Shown: positions 13,095 to 23,325, counted from the stretch's first letter. The stretch is 64,000 nt of DNA from Halomonas citrativorans (GCF_900163645.1 NZ_FUKM01000033.1:62001-126000); one strand, 5' to 3'. Translations and numbers: made by a program. The notes: generated from the sequence alone by a model not told the origin.

Positions 13095-13281
13095 GCCACA
13101 ATGCATTCAGGACAGGGGAGGCAGGGATGCTTTAGACAGAATGCAACGCAATGGGGTGTAAACAGGCCCACCGAATGACACACTGAGGTGAATTTCGGTA
13201 GGGAAGCGGCCTGAGGAAGTTGACACATGGAGCGGTCAGAGGAAGTGTTTGGAGCGGGCGACCTAAGGGTCGCCTTTTTTT
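13095..13281 (+). ncRNA. rsmZ: RsmZ/CsrB-type CsrA-sequestering small RNA (predicted)
   Basis: No ORF. The stretch carries eight GGA motifs (13110, 13117, 13125, 13202, 13215, 13229, 13241, 13251), many as AGGA, AGGGA or TGGA. They fall in loops or unpaired parts of predictable hairpins: GCAT/ATGC closes the first three; CAGGCC (13163-13168) pairs with GGCCTG (13208-13213) around ACCGAA/TTCGGT. It ends in a strong terminator, GGCGACC-TAAG-GGTCGCC plus seven T (13257-13281). GGA-rich RNAs with this design bind CsrA/RsmA and relieve translational repression. GacA-box-like sites lie the right distance upstream, and fdxA, the usual rsmZ neighbour in Pseudomonas, is 1.8 kb away. The 5' end is approximate, and RsmY/X-type identity is possible. 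Confidence 0.75.
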
Positions 13282-13426
13282 ATGTTTACGTTTTATACCT
13301 ACTTACGTTGAATACCTGGCAAGAGGGTTGTCCCCGGTGTTTCTTGCAACCGGCCGACGCAACCAGCCAAATGATTCCTAGGTTATAAGTAAAATCCATT
13401 TTTATTCTTCTTCGCTATTACTTACC

Positions 13427-13489
13427 ATGGCCCGCAGAATTAGCAGGCTATGCTTCTGCTGCTGCGCTTGTCACACGGTACATCGTTGA
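13427..13489 (+). CDS. putative Cys-rich leader peptide of tcyP (20 codons)
   Basis: ATG at 13427, TGA at 13487. Residues 9-15 read CFCCCAC, five cysteines in seven codons (13451-13471), directly before a terminator hairpin whose loop contains the stop codon. The next gene is the cystine importer tcyP. This is the layout of amino-acid attenuators: ribosomes short of Cys-tRNA would stall over or next to the 5' arm of the terminator (13475-13484) and allow read-through. There is no clear Shine-Dalgarno sequence (the upstream stretch is U-rich), the main weakness. A CGCAG-GCAG/CTGC-CTGCG hairpin over the Cys codons (13433-13466) could be the pause structure. An overlapping Leu-rich frame from 13450 is an alternative. 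Confidence 0.5.
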   Translation: MARRISRLCFCCCACHTVHR

Positions 13490-13502
13490 TGTGCCGTTTT
13501 TT
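13475..13502 (+). terminator. intrinsic terminator/attenuator in the tcyP leader
   Basis: Arms ACGGTACATC (13475-13484) and GATGTGCCGT (13488-13497) with a GTT loop form a 10-bp stem with one G-T pair, followed by six T. It ends about 8 bases before the AGGAGG ribosome site of tcyP, so it would cut off tcyP unless disrupted. The putative Cys leader peptide runs into its 5' arm. Confidence 0.7.
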
Positions 13503-13523
13503 GTTATTCAGGAGGTGCGTTAC

Positions 13524-14915
13524 ATGCATGGGTTGATTGCGATCAACGTGTTGGTCTTTATACTGGCGATTGCACTGCTGGCGCGCTGGCAGCGGCGCGG
13601 TGCCAGCCTGTCTCGCGTGGTGCTTGCAGGCCTGGTCATTGGGGTGGTGCTTGGCGCGCTATTGCAATGGGGATACGCCGGATCAGAGGTGCTTGAGGGC
13701 ACCATCGACTGGGTAAACCTGGTAGGCGGTGGCTATGTCCAACTGTTAAAAATGATCATTATGCCGTTGGTGCTGGTGACCATTTTATCTGCTGTTACGC
13801 GCTTACATGATGCCAGTGCGCTGGGCAAGATTAGCCTGGGTGTACTTGGCATGCTCATGCTGACAACGGCGATTTCTGCCGTTATCGGCATTAGCATGAC
13901 CCAGCTGTTTGGATTGTCTGCCGAGGGGCTGGTACAAGGCGCTCGCGAGCTGGAGCGCGGCCAGGCGATTGTCGAGCGCAGTGTTCAGGTGGCAGACCTG
14001 ACCATCCCACAGCTTCTGCTCTCGTTTATTCCCAGCAATCCGTTTCAGGATTTAGCGGGCGCACGACCCACCTCCATTATCAGTGTGGTGATCTTTGCGA
14101 CGTTTCTCGGCTTGGCCGCTCTGGGCATCAAGCGTGAAAATGCAGCGATTGGCGACAAGCTTATCGAAGGCATCGATATTGTGCAGAAGTGGATCATGCG
14201 CTTGGTGCGCATGGTGATCCGCCTAACGCCCTACGGGGTGCTGGCGTTAATGGCCAAAGTGGTTTCTACGTCGAATCTCAACGATATCTTTAATCTGCTT
14301 GGATTCGTCGTTGCCTCCTACGTTGGCTTGGCACTTATTCTGGTCATGCATGCGCTATTTTTGATGGGTGTTGGGGTTAACCCCAAGCGCTATTTTCAGA
14401 AGGTCTGGCCGGTACTCACCTTTGCCTTTACCTCACGTTCAAGCGCGGCCACGATTCCTTTGAATATCGAGGCGCAGGTAGACCGCATTGGCGTACCCCC
14501 TGCGATTGCCAACTTTTCCGCCTCCTTCGGAGCGACCATCGGCCAAAACGGCTGCGCGGGGCTTTATCCGGCCATGCTGGCCATGATGATTGCGCCCACG
14601 GTGGGGATTGATCCGTTTTCACTGGAGTTTTTGGCAACGCTGGTACTGGTCGTGACGCTGGCCTCTTTCGGCATTGCCGGTGTTGGCGGCGGGGCAACCT
14701 TTGCCGCGATCATCGTGCTCTCAACGCTTGATCTACCGATTGCTTTGGCGGGGCTTCTCATCTCGATTGAGCCGTTGATTGATATGGGCCGCACCGCCAT
14801 CAATGTCAACGGTTCAATGACGGCGGGTACGGTGACCAGTCGTTTGCTCAAGCAGCACGACGCGGCTATTTTTGCTTCCAACGATGACCAGTTGGACGAG
14901 CCGAAAGCAGCGTGA
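13524..14915 (+). CDS. tcyP: L-cystine transporter, TcyP/YdjN type
   Basis: 463 residues from the ATG at 13524, which has AGGAGG eight bases upstream; a GTG at 13491 inside the terminator stem is rejected as start. It is a dicarboxylate/amino-acid:cation symporter family protein with about 8-10 spans and re-entrant loops. The family motifs are [29 protein letters not shown] and [20 protein letters not shown]. The sequence follows E. coli YdjN closely along its whole length (for example [16 protein letters not shown] and [18 protein letters not shown]). It imports cystine or cysteine-related compounds across the inner membrane. It stands alone between the small RNA and fdxA; the 5' leader carries a probable Cys attenuator. 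Confidence 0.93.
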   Translation: MHGLIAINVLVFILAIALLARWQRRGASLSRVVLAGLVIGVVLGALLQWGYAGSEVLEGTIDWVNLVGGGYVQLLKMIIMPLVLVTILSAVTRLHDASALGKISLGVLGMLMLTTAISAVIGISMTQLFGLSAEGLVQGARELERGQAIVERSVQVADLTIPQLLLSFIPSNPFQDLAGARPTSIISVVIFATFLGLAALGIKRENAAIGDKLIEGIDIVQKWIMRLVRMVIRLTPYGVLALMAKVVSTSNLNDIFNLLGFVVASYVGLALILVMHALFLMGVGVNPKRYFQKVWPVLTFAFTSRSSAATIPLNIEAQVDRIGVPPAIANFSASFGATIGQNGCAGLYPAMLAMMIAPTVGIDPFSLEFLATLVLVVTLASFGIAGVGGGATFAAIIVLSTLDLPIALAGLLISIEPLIDMGRTAINVNGSMTAGTVTSRLLKQHDAAIFASNDDQLDEPKAA

Positions 14916-14941
14916 TTCAACCGACAAATTAAGCAAGCTAC

Positions 14942-14967
14942 AAAAAGCCGCCTTCGGGTGGCTTTTT
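14942..14967 (+). terminator. terminator of tcyP
   Basis: AAAAAGCCGCC, loop TTCG, GGTGGCTTTTT: a typical tetraloop terminator 27 bases after the tcyP stop. Confidence 0.9.
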
Positions 14968-15014
14968 GCGTTTGTCGCGTGCGTTATCCTTGAAGAGGCG
15001 GGGCAAGCAGACAT

Positions 15015-15042
15015 AAAAAACCAGCGCGGACGCTGGTTTTTA
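15015..15042 (-). terminator. terminator of fdxA (bidirectional)
   Basis: AAAAAACCAGCG-CGGA-CGCTGGTTTTT, with A and T runs on both sides, so it can act on either strand. It lies 37 bases past the fdxA stop. Confidence 0.85.
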
Positions 15043-15078
15043 AGCCGATGGCTAACGACACGGTACAAGCGTGCTGTG

Positions 15079-15402
15079 TTATCGCTCCAGCTTGTCGATC
15101 TTGCCGCTCTTGCCATCCCACTCTTCGGCATCCGGCAAGGCATCTTTCTTTTCAGCGATGTTGGGCCATACTTCGGCCAGCTCAGCGTTGATCTCGATAA
15201 ACGGTTCTTGCCCATCCGGCAGCTCATCCTCTGAGAAGATGGCTTCGGCCGGGCACTCAGGCTCGCATAGCGCACAGTCAATGCACTCATCCGGGTGAAT
15301 CACCAGGAAGTTGGGGCCTTCATAAAAGCAATCGACCGGGCAAACCTCTACACAGTCGGTGTATTTGCATTGGATGCAGTTTTCGGTAACGACAAACGTC
15401 AT
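15079..15402 (-). CDS. fdxA: 7Fe ferredoxin (FdxA)
   Basis: 107 residues from the ATG at 15402 (AGAGGGATAGCGCG before it); a longer in-frame start at 15450 is rejected because FdxA proteins begin MTFVV. Two clusters are visible: Cys9-x2-Cys12-x4-Cys17-x3-Cys21-Pro and Cys40-x2-Cys43-x2-Cys46-x3-Cys50-Pro, as in seven-iron ferredoxins with one 3Fe-4S and one 4Fe-4S centre. It is a small cytoplasmic electron carrier. In Pseudomonas it sits between rsmZ/rpoS and mutS; here mutS is the next gene upstream on the same strand and tcyP is convergent. A short GGGACC/GGTCCC hairpin (15420-15437) lies in its leader. Confidence 0.97.
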   Translation of the reverse strand: MTFVVTENCIQCKYTDCVEVCPVDCFYEGPNFLVIHPDECIDCALCEPECPAEAIFSEDELPDGQEPFIEINAELAEVWPNIAEKKDALPDAEEWDGKSGKIDKLER

Positions 15403-15559
15403 CGCGCTATCCCTCTTGCGGGACCGGGGGAGGTCCCGGTCATAGGTCAATCATGAATGGTTATAAAACGGCTGTTTCTTATAAGCTAAAAAGTATGGGC
15501 GACATTCTAGTGGCGCCCATACCTCACGGCAAGCACTTGGCTATCTTCTCTTGCACCGG

Positions 15560-18148
15560 TTACAACAAATCTCGCCATTGATAGACCAACGCCAGCGCCT
15601 CGCGGGGCGATAAATCATCAATGTCGGCACGCTCCAGTGCTTCTAAAACCGGATGTGGCGCACTGGCAAATAGATCGTTTTGCTGGGGTGACGGGCTATT
15701 GGCAGGGGCGTGTTGTGCCGGGCCTGGGCGCGCCTGATGGGTGTCTACATCGCGCTGTTCCAGGGCAATCAACTTTTCACGGGCGCGCTTGATAACGTGG
15801 CTTGGAACACCGGCTAGTTGGGCGACCTGTAAGCCGTAGCTTTGGCTGGCCGGGCCTGCCTCAATGCGATGCATAAATACAATGCTATCGCCATGCTCTG
15901 TAGCGGTTAAATGAATGTTTTCCACGCCTTCGGCCTGCTCGGGAAGGGCGGTCATTTCAAAGTAGTGCGTAGCAAAGAGCGTCAGTGCCTGCGCCTGCGC
16001 CAAGTGCTCAGCGCTTGCCCAGGCCAGGGAAAGTCCGTCGAACGTACTGGTGCCCCGGCCGATTTCATCCATCAGCACCAGGCTATGCTCTGTGGCATTG
16101 TGCAGGATATTAGCCGTTTCGGTCATCTCGACCATAAAGGTGGAGCGCCCACCGGCAAGGTCATCCGAGGAGCCTATGCGGGTGAATATCCGGTCGACAG
16201 GACCAATCTCAGCCGCATCGGCAGGCACAAAGCTACCGCTATGGGCTAGCAGCGCGATCAAGGCGGTCTGGCGCATATAGGTCGATTTACCGCCCATATT
16301 GGGGCCGGTAATAATCAGCATGTGACGATCAGGCGACAGCACAACGTCATTGGGCACAAACGGCTTGTCGCTGACTTGTTCTACCACTGGGTGGCGGCCA
16401 GCGGTAATGCTAATGCCGGTCGCGTCGCTCAGGGTTGGGCGCACCCAGTTAAGCGCATCGGCACGTTCGGCAAATGCACACAGTACATCAAGTTCGGCAA
16501 GCGCCCGGGAAGTGCTTTGTAGCGCCATGAGATGTTCGTTGAGTTCGCTTAGCAGGCGCTCATACAGCCACTTTTCACGGGTCAGTGCGCGTGACTTGGC
16601 GGAAAGCGCTTTGTCCTCAAACTCCTTGAGCTCGGGGATAATAAACCGCTCGGCGTTTTTCAGCGTTTGACGGCGGATGTAATCAGCCGGTGCTTGCTGG
16701 GCCTGGGAGCGGGGTAGCTCTATAAAGTAGCCGTGCACCCGGTTGTAACCCACCTTGAGGTTGGCAAGGCCAGTACGCTCACGCTCACGTAGCTCCAGTT
16801 GAACCAGGTAACTGCCAGCGTTTTCGGCCATACCGCGATGTTCGTCAAGCTCGGCATCATAGCCATCGGCAATCACACCGCCATCGCGGATCACCACCGG
16901 CGGGTTCTCGATCAACGCCCGGCTCAGCTGGTCGGCGATATCCGGATAGGGGCGAATATGCGGACGCAAATTATCCAGCGTACTGCCGCTTTCTACGCCA
17001 CCTAACTGCTGCTCAAGTGCTGGCAACGTATTAAGGGCGTCTCTTAAGCGGGCCAGGTCGCGTGGGCGGGCGCTATAGAGCGCGACGCGGGCCAAAATAC
17101 GCTCTACATCACCCACATCATTGAGTGTGTCGCGTAGCGTCATGTATGCAGCATCGAGGCTTAAAAGTGCCACCCCCGCCTGGCGACCCTGCACGGTTTC
17201 ACGCTGGCGTAGGGGGCGATTCAACCAGCGCTTTAAAAGCCGCGACCCCATGGCGGTGGTGCAGGTGTCCAGTACGCTGGCAAGCGTGTTGTCCGTGCTA
17301 CCGCCAAGGTTGATATCGATTTCTAAATTACGTCGGCTGGCAGCATCAATGACCACCGCATCATCACGGTTTTCAACGCTGAGTGCCGTTACGTGGGGCA
17401 AGCGCGAGCGCTGGGTATCTCGGGCATAGTCAATCAGTACCCCGGCGGCCACCAATGCGGTGGTAAGGTGGGCGCAGCCAAACCCACGCAGGTCCTGAAC
17501 TTCAAATTGGTCGCACAGGCTGCGATTGGCGCTTTCCAAATCAAACAGCCACTCGCCCTGGCGACGCAAGCTGCGCTTCTGCGACCACACGTCGGGCAGC
17601 GTCAGGCTCTCAGGCACCAGTAGTTCGGCAGGTGAAAGGCGGGTCAGCTCGGCAAGCATTTCGGCTTCGCTCTCGACTTCCAGCACGCTAAAACGCCCGC
17701 TGGATAGCTCAAGCCACGCAAGCCCCCAGCGGTCGCTGCCGGGTGCCAACGCGACCAGCACGTTGTCGCGCCGGGCATCCAGGAGCGCCTCATCATGCAG
17801 TGTGCCGGGTGTTACGATGCGCATGACTTGCCGCTCAACCGGACCCTTGCTGGTTGCCGGGTCACCAATTTGCTCGCAAATGGCCACGGATTCACCGGTA
17901 GCCACCAAGCGGGCCAGGTAGCCTTCGGCGCTATGATAAGGAACGCCCGCCATCGGGATGGGTTTGCCACCGGATTGGCCACGCTGGGTAAGCGTGATAT
18001 CCAACAGCGCAGCCACGCGCTTGGCATCATCAAAAAACAGCTCGTAGAAGTCCCCCATCCGGTAGAACAGAAGGACGTCAGGGTGTTCGCGTTTGATCTT
18101 TAAATACTGCGTGATCATGGGCGTATTGGGGGGGATGGCCTGTGACAT
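15560..18148 (-). CDS. mutS: DNA mismatch repair protein MutS
   Basis: 862 residues, full length. The N-terminal mismatch-reading motif is Phe34-Tyr-Glu36 within [11 protein letters not shown], followed by the connector, core and clamp domains. The C-terminal ABC-type ATPase has GPNMGGKST (about residue 614) and [16 protein letters not shown] (Walker B and signature). It recognises base mismatches and starts MutL-dependent repair. It diverges from pncC across 148 bases (18149-18296) that must hold both promoters. Confidence 0.99.
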   Translation of the reverse strand: MSQAIPPNTPMITQYLKIKREHPDVLLFYRMGDFYELFFDDAKRVAALLDITLTQRGQSGGKPIPMAGVPYHSAEGYLARLVATGESVAICEQIGDPATSKGPVERQVMRIVTPGTLHDEALLDARRDNVLVALAPGSDRWGLAWLELSSGRFSVLEVESEAEMLAELTRLSPAELLVPESLTLPDVWSQKRSLRRQGEWLFDLESANRSLCDQFEVQDLRGFGCAHLTTALVAAGVLIDYARDTQRSRLPHVTALSVENRDDAVVIDAASRRNLEIDINLGGSTDNTLASVLDTCTTAMGSRLLKRWLNRPLRQRETVQGRQAGVALLSLDAAYMTLRDTLNDVGDVERILARVALYSARPRDLARLRDALNTLPALEQQLGGVESGSTLDNLRPHIRPYPDIADQLSRALIENPPVVIRDGGVIADGYDAELDEHRGMAENAGSYLVQLELRERERTGLANLKVGYNRVHGYFIELPRSQAQQAPADYIRRQTLKNAERFIIPELKEFEDKALSAKSRALTREKWLYERLLSELNEHLMALQSTSRALAELDVLCAFAERADALNWVRPTLSDATGISITAGRHPVVEQVSDKPFVPNDVVLSPDRHMLIITGPNMGGKSTYMRQTALIALLAHSGSFVPADAAEIGPVDRIFTRIGSSDDLAGGRSTFMVEMTETANILHNATEHSLVLMDEIGRGTSTFDGLSLAWASAEHLAQAQALTLFATHYFEMTALPEQAEGVENIHLTATEHGDSIVFMHRIEAGPASQSYGLQVAQLAGVPSHVIKRAREKLIALEQRDVDTHQARPGPAQHAPANSPSPQQNDLFASAPHPVLEALERADIDDLSPREALALVYQWRDLL

Positions 18149-18296
18149 GGGCGTCCTGATTGAGCGTGGCGTAAGCGCATTTCGCTTACGGCATGTTCAT
18201 TAAATAAAAGCGTTAAATACGTTCTTTGAGCGATTTCGTTGAGAAAGCTAAACGCAGTATTCTACGCTGACTGATATCTTACATGAAGGAGCGACC

Positions 18297-18830
18297 ATGA
18301 CGCCCAGCATAACGAGCCTAAAAAATCTGGATTTGTCCCTGCTGGCGCAGCGGCTTGGAAAGCTTTGCCAGCAGCTGGATATAGAAGTGACCACGGCAGA
18401 GTCGTGTACCGGTGGTGGCATTGCCAGTGCGATCACCTCGGCTGCAGGTAGCTCGGCCTACTTCACAACGGGTTACGTGACGTATGCTAATGCGGCTAAA
18501 ACGCGGCTGATCGGTGTCTCAGACGTTACACTACACACCCATGGCGCTGTCAGTGAAGCGGTGGTGAATGCCATGGTGGCCGGTGCCTGCCGTGATAGCG
18601 GCGCGCAGTTGGGCGTGGCGGTCAGTGGTGTGGCAGGCCCCGGGGGCGGCAGCGATGAAAAGCCGGTGGGTACGGTGTGGTTGGCCTGGGGCGATGTTAA
18701 TCACCAGGAAGCCAAATGTTTTCATTTTCCCGGTGATCGCCAAGCGGTACGCGAGCAGGCCGTTCGCGAGGCGTTGGCAGGGCTGGTGGCGCGCCTGGAT
18801 ATGTTGGCTGAGGGTCAGGAAGAGAAATAA
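18297..18830 (+). CDS. pncC: Nicotinamide-nucleotide amidohydrolase (PncC/CinA C-terminal family)
   Basis: 177 residues, a stand-alone CinA C-terminal domain. The motif TAESCTGGGIASAITSAAGS near residue 38 and the GVAGPGGGSDEKPVGTVW block are characteristic. It deamidates NMN to nicotinate mononucleotide in the pyridine nucleotide cycle. The start ATG follows GAAGGAGCGACC. As in Pseudomonas and E. coli, it lies directly before recA (88 bases). Confidence 0.93.
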   Translation: MTPSITSLKNLDLSLLAQRLGKLCQQLDIEVTTAESCTGGGIASAITSAAGSSAYFTTGYVTYANAAKTRLIGVSDVTLHTHGAVSEAVVNAMVAGACRDSGAQLGVAVSGVAGPGGGSDEKPVGTVWLAWGDVNHQEAKCFHFPGDRQAVREQAVREALAGLVARLDMLAEGQEEK

Positions 18831-18852
18831 TCGTTAAAAACCACGTTGAGGA

Positions 18853-18881
18853 TTTGTTTAGCGACGAATTTTTGGCATAAT
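18853..18881 (+). promoter_or_regulatory. recA promoter
   Basis: TTTGTT (18853-18858), a 17-base spacer and CATAAT (18876-18881), immediately followed by the LexA box. Confidence 0.6.
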
Positions 18882-18882
18882 A

Positions 18883-18898
18883 CTGGTTAATTATACAG
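18883..18898 (+). promoter_or_regulatory. LexA (SOS) box of recA
   Basis: CTG-GTTAATTATA-CAG, the gammaproteobacterial CTG-N10-CAG operator, starts 2 bases after the -10 hexamer and 21 bases before the recA ATG. LexA bound here would block initiation. Confidence 0.85.
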
Positions 18899-18918
18899 TC
18901 TGTGATGAGGGTGTTTGC

Positions 18919-19980
18919 ATGGCTCAGGATGACAACCGTACGAAAGCGCTAAACGCCGCACTTAGCCAAATTGATCGTCAGTTCGGAAAAGGCACGGTAA
19001 TGCGCTTGGGTGACGCGCCTCGCGTTGTGATGCCGTCAGTCTCCACTGGCTCGCTGGGGCTGGATATTGCGCTTGGCATTGGAGGATTACCCTTTGGCCG
19101 AGTAGTCGAAATCTTTGGCCCTGAATCCTCCGGTAAAACCACCCTGACGCTTTCCGTGATTGCTCAAGCACAGAAGCAGGGCAAGGTGTGTGCGTTTGTC
19201 GATGCCGAGCATGCGCTTGATCCAAGCTATGCGGAAAAACTGGGCGTTAACCTCGATGATTTGCTGGTTTCCCAGCCGGACACGGGTGAACAGGCGCTTG
19301 AAATCACTGATATGCTGGTGCGCTCAGGCGGCGTTGACGTGATTATTATCGACTCCGTGGCAGCGCTTACTCCGCGTGCGGAGATCGAAGGGGAAATGGG
19401 GGATACCCACGTAGGCCTGCAAGCACGTTTGATGTCTCAGGCGCTGCGTAAAATCACCGGTAATATTAAAAACGCCAACTGTTTAGTGGTCTTTATCAAC
19501 CAGATTCGCATGAAAATCGGCGTTATGTTTGGTAGCCCGGAAACCACCACAGGCGGTAACGCACTGAAATTCTACTCCAGTGTTCGGTTGGATATTCGCC
19601 GCACCGGCTCGGTGAAATCGGGCGATGAAGTCACGGGTAACGAAACGCGCGTTAAAGTAGTTAAAAACAAGGTAGCACCGCCGTTCCGTCAGGCCGAGTT
19701 CCAGATTCTTTACGGCAAGGGTATCTACCATGCCGGTGAGGTGGTCGACTTGGGCGTACAGTGCAATCTGGTCGACAAGGCGGGTGCTTGGTATAGCTAT
19801 AAAGGCAGCAAAATCGGTCAGGGCAAGGCAAATGCGGCTCAGTACCTTGAAGAGCATCCGGCCATTATGGAAGAGATCGAAAGCCAGATCCGCGAACAGT
19901 TGCTTGCCAAGCCTGACCCCAAGAAAGAAGAGGCATCGGCTGCTGATGTTGCCGCCGATGCTGACGACGACCTGCTGTAA
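18919..19980 (+). CDS. recA: Recombinase RecA
   Basis: 353 residues, normal length. Walker [10 protein letters not shown] spans residues 67-75; Walker [15 protein letters not shown] and the DNA-binding loop region ([19 protein letters not shown]) follow; the C-terminus is acidic (DADDDLL). It forms filaments on single-stranded DNA for recombination and stimulates LexA self-cleavage. It is preceded by a promoter and LexA box and followed after 5 bases by its modulator recX. Confidence 0.99.
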   Translation: MAQDDNRTKALNAALSQIDRQFGKGTVMRLGDAPRVVMPSVSTGSLGLDIALGIGGLPFGRVVEIFGPESSGKTTLTLSVIAQAQKQGKVCAFVDAEHALDPSYAEKLGVNLDDLLVSQPDTGEQALEITDMLVRSGGVDVIIIDSVAALTPRAEIEGEMGDTHVGLQARLMSQALRKITGNIKNANCLVVFINQIRMKIGVMFGSPETTTGGNALKFYSSVRLDIRRTGSVKSGDEVTGNETRVKVVKNKVAPPFRQAEFQILYGKGIYHAGEVVDLGVQCNLVDKAGAWYSYKGSKIGQGKANAAQYLEEHPAIMEEIESQIREQLLAKPDPKKEEASAADVAADADDDLL

Positions 19981-19985
19981 CGCTT

Positions 19986-20447
19986 ATGTTTGCTTCGTCA
20001 CGTGATGCCACCCCACGCGACATCGCACTACAGCTGCTATCTCGGCGCGAGTACTCTCGCGCTGAGATAGCGCAAAAGCTAAAACAAAAAGCCGTTGCTA
20101 CTGCTGACATTGAGGCGTGCCTGGACACCCTTGAAGAGCAGGGTCTTCAGTCAGACGTCCGCTTTGCTGAAAGCTTTATCCGTTCACGCATTATGCGCGG
20201 TCAGGGCGTGATACGGATTAAAGGCGAGCTGCGTCAACGCGGCATCAGCCAGGAAATAGTGGCAGAAACCCTCGCTACCGTAGAAGAGAATGAAGGTGTC
20301 GATTGGTTTGAACTGGCCAGTGATACCTTATCGCGACGCTTTTCCTCCCCCGGTGAATCCCCCAAAGAGCGGGCCAAACGAGAGCGCTTTCTAGCGTCAC
20401 GAGGCTTCGATTTTGAACAAATTCGTTACGCGCTCTCTTGCCTGTAA
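19986..20447 (+). CDS. recX: RecA modulator RecX
   Basis: 153 residues. A three-helix-repeat regulator with the family pattern: ALQLLSRREYSRAEIAQKL near the N-terminus, then DVRFAESFIRSRIMRGQGVIRIKGEL and a C-terminal RFLASRGFDFEQIRYAL. It binds and dampens RecA filaments. Only 5 bases separate it from recA and no ribosome site is obvious, so it is probably made at low level by coupling to recA translation. Confidence 0.95.
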   Translation: MFASSRDATPRDIALQLLSRREYSRAEIAQKLKQKAVATADIEACLDTLEEQGLQSDVRFAESFIRSRIMRGQGVIRIKGELRQRGISQEIVAETLATVEENEGVDWFELASDTLSRRFSSPGESPKERAKRERFLASRGFDFEQIRYALSCL

Positions 20448-20557
20448 AGCCTTCTTTCATCACTATTGTGGGTTATCGATTTCTGACGTCTTTAGCTCTT
20501 AGCCATTAACTGCCGCTTTAGTCGTTAGACAACTGCGCTATAATGGCGCTTTTGCGA

Positions 20558-20589
20558 CCCCAGCGGGTAGCGGCGACAGCGCCCTGGGG
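20558..20589 (+). promoter_or_regulatory. structured leader hairpin before alaS
   Basis: CCCCA-GC bulge-GGG pairs with CCC-TGGGG across a 14-base loop, in the transcribed leader between a TATAAT hexamer (20539-20544) and the alaS ATG. It might take part in control of alaS, but no partner is known from the sequence. Confidence 0.35.
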
Positions 20590-20617
20590 CATCATGCTTT
20601 ATTGTTACGGATACCCT

Positions 20618-23227
20618 ATGAGAAGCGCAGAGATTAGACAGGCCTTTTTATCCTTTTTCGAAGAGCAAGGGCATACCATTGTGCCCACAAGCTCTCTGGT
20701 GCCAGGTAACGACCCGACATTGCTGTTTACCAACGCGGGCATGGTGCCGTTCAAAGATGTGTTTCTTGGCCGTGACCCACGCCCTTATGTGCGTGCCACC
20801 TCATCTCAGCGCTGCGTGCGTGCCGGTGGTAAGCATAACGACCTGGATAACGTTGGCTATACCGCACGCCACCATACGTTTTTTGAGATGCTGGGTAACT
20901 TCAGCTTTGGTGATTACTTCAAGCGGGACGCTATCCGATTTGCGTGGACGTTTTTAACCGAAACGCTAGGCCTGCCTAAAGAGAAGCTGTGGGTCACCGT
21001 GCATATTAGCGATGACGAGGCCGAGCGCATCTGGAAAGATGAAATCGGCATCGACCCGGAGCGCTTCTCCAGGCTGGATGAAGATAACTTCTGGCAAATG
21101 GGCGATACCGGCCCCTGCGGCCCCAGCTCAGAAGTCTTCTTTGATCACGGCCCTGACGTATGGGGTGGTCCTCCCGGCAGCGCTGACGAAGATGGCGACC
21201 GCTACATTGAGATCTGGAACCTGGTCTTTATGCAGTTCGATCGCGACGCCCAGGGCACGCTGAATCCGCTGCCCAAGCCCTCTATTGATACCGGTATGGG
21301 GCTTGAGCGGGTAGCGGCCGTTATGCAGGGCGTGCACTCCAACTATGAGATCGACCTGTTCCAGAATTTGCTCCAGGCGGCCGCCAAGGCGACCGGGCAT
21401 GCCGATATGGCAACGCCTTCGCTACGCGTTATTGCGGACCATATTCGTTCGTGTGCATTTTTAATCGCCGACGGCGTGCTGCCTTCAAATGAAGGCCGTG
21501 GTTATGTGCTGCGGCGTATTATCCGCCGAGCGGTTCGTCATGGTCACAAGCTGGGTGCCACCAAGCCGTTCTTCTATACCCTGGTGGATGCACTGGATGC
21601 CGAGATGGGCGATGCCTATCCCGAACTGCGTGAGGCGAGCGCCCAAATTGCCCGTATTTTGCTGAAAGAAGAGGAGCAGTTTGCGCGCACGCTGGACCAC
21701 GGCATGGGCTTATTGAATACCGCGCTTGAGGAGCTTGATGGCAACGTGCTGTCGGGTGAAACCGTGTTCAAGCTGTATGACACGTACGGTTTCCCGTTTG
21801 ACCTTACGGCGGATGTTTGCCGTGAGCGCGGTGTGACGTTGGATGAAGTTGGTTTCCAGCGCGAGCTTGACGCTCAGCGCGAGCGTGCCCGAGCGGCCAG
21901 CCAGTTTGGCGCCGACTACAGCGCCTCTATTGAGCTGGATGGCGAAACCCAGTTTACGGGGTATGACCAGCTTGAAGATCAGTCCACGGTAACTGCTATT
22001 GTGGATAGCGAAGGCAACGCCCTTGCCGCGCTGGAAGCAGGCCAGAAAGGCACTGTCGTATTAGACCGTACCGCGTTTTATGGTGAATCGGGCGGCCAGG
22101 TGGGCGATACCGGCTACTTATACGTAGAGGGCGGCCGCTTCGAAGTTACCGATACACAAAAGCAGAACGGTCATCATCTGCACCAAGGCGTGATGATAGA
22201 AGGCACGTTGAACGTGGGGGCCAGCGTTCGTGGCGAGGTTGATGCCAGCTTGCGCTCTGCGACCATTCGCAACCACTCGGCCACTCACTTGCTGCACAAA
22301 GCCTTGCGCATGGTGTTGGGCGATCACGTACAGCAGAAAGGCTCACTGGTAAATGCAGAACGTCTGCGCTTCGATTTCAGCCACTTCGAGCCTCTGAGTG
22401 CTGATCAGTTGGCAGAGGTGGAGCGCCTGGTTAACGAGCAGATCCTTGCTAATGCGCCGACGTACGTTGAGCAGATGAGCCTGGAGCAAGCCAAGGCCAA
22501 AGGGGCTGCGGCGTTGTTTGAAGCCAAGTATGCGGAAAATGTTCGCGTATTGACGATCGGTGCTGACGGCTTTTCGATTGAACTGTGTGGCGGTACTCAC
22601 GTTGCACGAAGTGGTGATATCGGCTGCTGCCATATCGTCAGTGAAGTAGGTATTGCCTCTGGCGTGCGGCGCATCGAAGCCATTACCGGCGAGAATGCGT
22701 TGGCCTATTTCCGCGAGCAGGAAGCGCGCGTTCAGCGGTTGGGTGATCGCCTGAAAACCAAGCCCGAGCAGGTGGAAGCCCGCGTTGAGTCATTGGTCGA
22801 GCGTAATCGTAGCTTGGAAAAAGAGCTTGAGCAGTTGAAGGCTAAGCTTGCAAGCGCTGCGGGTAGCGACATGCTGAGCCAGGCGCAGGAGATCGGCGGC
22901 GTTAAGCTGCTGGCGACTCAGTTGGAGGGAGTATCCGGTAAGGATCTGCGTGGCGTGCTCGACCAACTCAAAAACAAGATTGGCTCTGGCGTTATTATCC
23001 TGGGCGTTGCCGATGAGGCGGCGGGCAAGGTCAGCCTGATTGCAGGCGTGACTCAAGACCTGACCGAGCGCGTTAAAGCCGGTGAGCTGGTTAACCATGT
23101 CGCCTCGCAAGTTGGCGGTAAAGGCGGTGGTCGTGCTGACATGGCGCAGGCGGGTGGCAGTCAGCCAGAAGCGCTGGCTGGCGCGTTAAGTAGCGTCCCC
23201 GCGTGGCTGGAAAACATACTTAGCTAA
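20618..23227 (+). CDS. alaS: Alanyl-tRNA synthetase
   Basis: 869 residues from the ATG at 20618, where the conserved start [19 protein letters not shown] begins; an upstream in-frame ATG at 20543 lies in the promoter and is rejected. Class II catalytic core (about 1-250), a tRNA-recognition domain, an editing domain with HSATHLLH (about residue 552) and CGGTHV (about 657), then a coiled coil and C-Ala domain. It charges tRNA-Ala in the cytoplasm. The promoter has TATAAT at 20539. The order recA-recX-alaS-lysC-csrA is conserved in related bacteria. Confidence 0.99.
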   Translation: MRSAEIRQAFLSFFEEQGHTIVPTSSLVPGNDPTLLFTNAGMVPFKDVFLGRDPRPYVRATSSQRCVRAGGKHNDLDNVGYTARHHTFFEMLGNFSFGDYFKRDAIRFAWTFLTETLGLPKEKLWVTVHISDDEAERIWKDEIGIDPERFSRLDEDNFWQMGDTGPCGPSSEVFFDHGPDVWGGPPGSADEDGDRYIEIWNLVFMQFDRDAQGTLNPLPKPSIDTGMGLERVAAVMQGVHSNYEIDLFQNLLQAAAKATGHADMATPSLRVIADHIRSCAFLIADGVLPSNEGRGYVLRRIIRRAVRHGHKLGATKPFFYTLVDALDAEMGDAYPELREASAQIARILLKEEEQFARTLDHGMGLLNTALEELDGNVLSGETVFKLYDTYGFPFDLTADVCRERGVTLDEVGFQRELDAQRERARAASQFGADYSASIELDGETQFTGYDQLEDQSTVTAIVDSEGNALAALEAGQKGTVVLDRTAFYGESGGQVGDTGYLYVEGGRFEVTDTQKQNGHHLHQGVMIEGTLNVGASVRGEVDASLRSATIRNHSATHLLHKALRMVLGDHVQQKGSLVNAERLRFDFSHFEPLSADQLAEVERLVNEQILANAPTYVEQMSLEQAKAKGAAALFEAKYAENVRVLTIGADGFSIELCGGTHVARSGDIGCCHIVSEVGIASGVRRIEAITGENALAYFREQEARVQRLGDRLKTKPEQVEARVESLVERNRSLEKELEQLKAKLASAAGSDMLSQAQEIGGVKLLATQLEGVSGKDLRGVLDQLKNKIGSGVIILGVADEAAGKVSLIAGVTQDLTERVKAGELVNHVASQVGGKGGGRADMAQAGGSQPEALAGALSSVPAWLENILS

Positions 23228-23231
23228 TCAC

Positions 23232-23267
23232 AAAGGCCGGTGGCAATTATCTGCAACCGGCCTTTTG
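23232..23267 (+). terminator. terminator between alaS and lysC
   Basis: AAAGGCCGGT and ACCGGCCTTT form a perfect 10-bp stem around a 14-base loop, followed by T, starting 4 bases after the alaS stop. Confidence 0.8.
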
Positions 23268-23325
23268 CTAACTTAATATAACTACTTTCATCCCCCATTC
23301 CCGGACGAATAGGAAAAAACGGCAT

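Noticed and set aside
13450..13536. Leu-rich 28-codon frame overlapping the Cys leader ORF and the tcyP start
   Set aside because: Its only ribosome-like sequence is too close to the ATG, it runs through the terminator, and Leu has no link to tcyP; kept only as an alternative.
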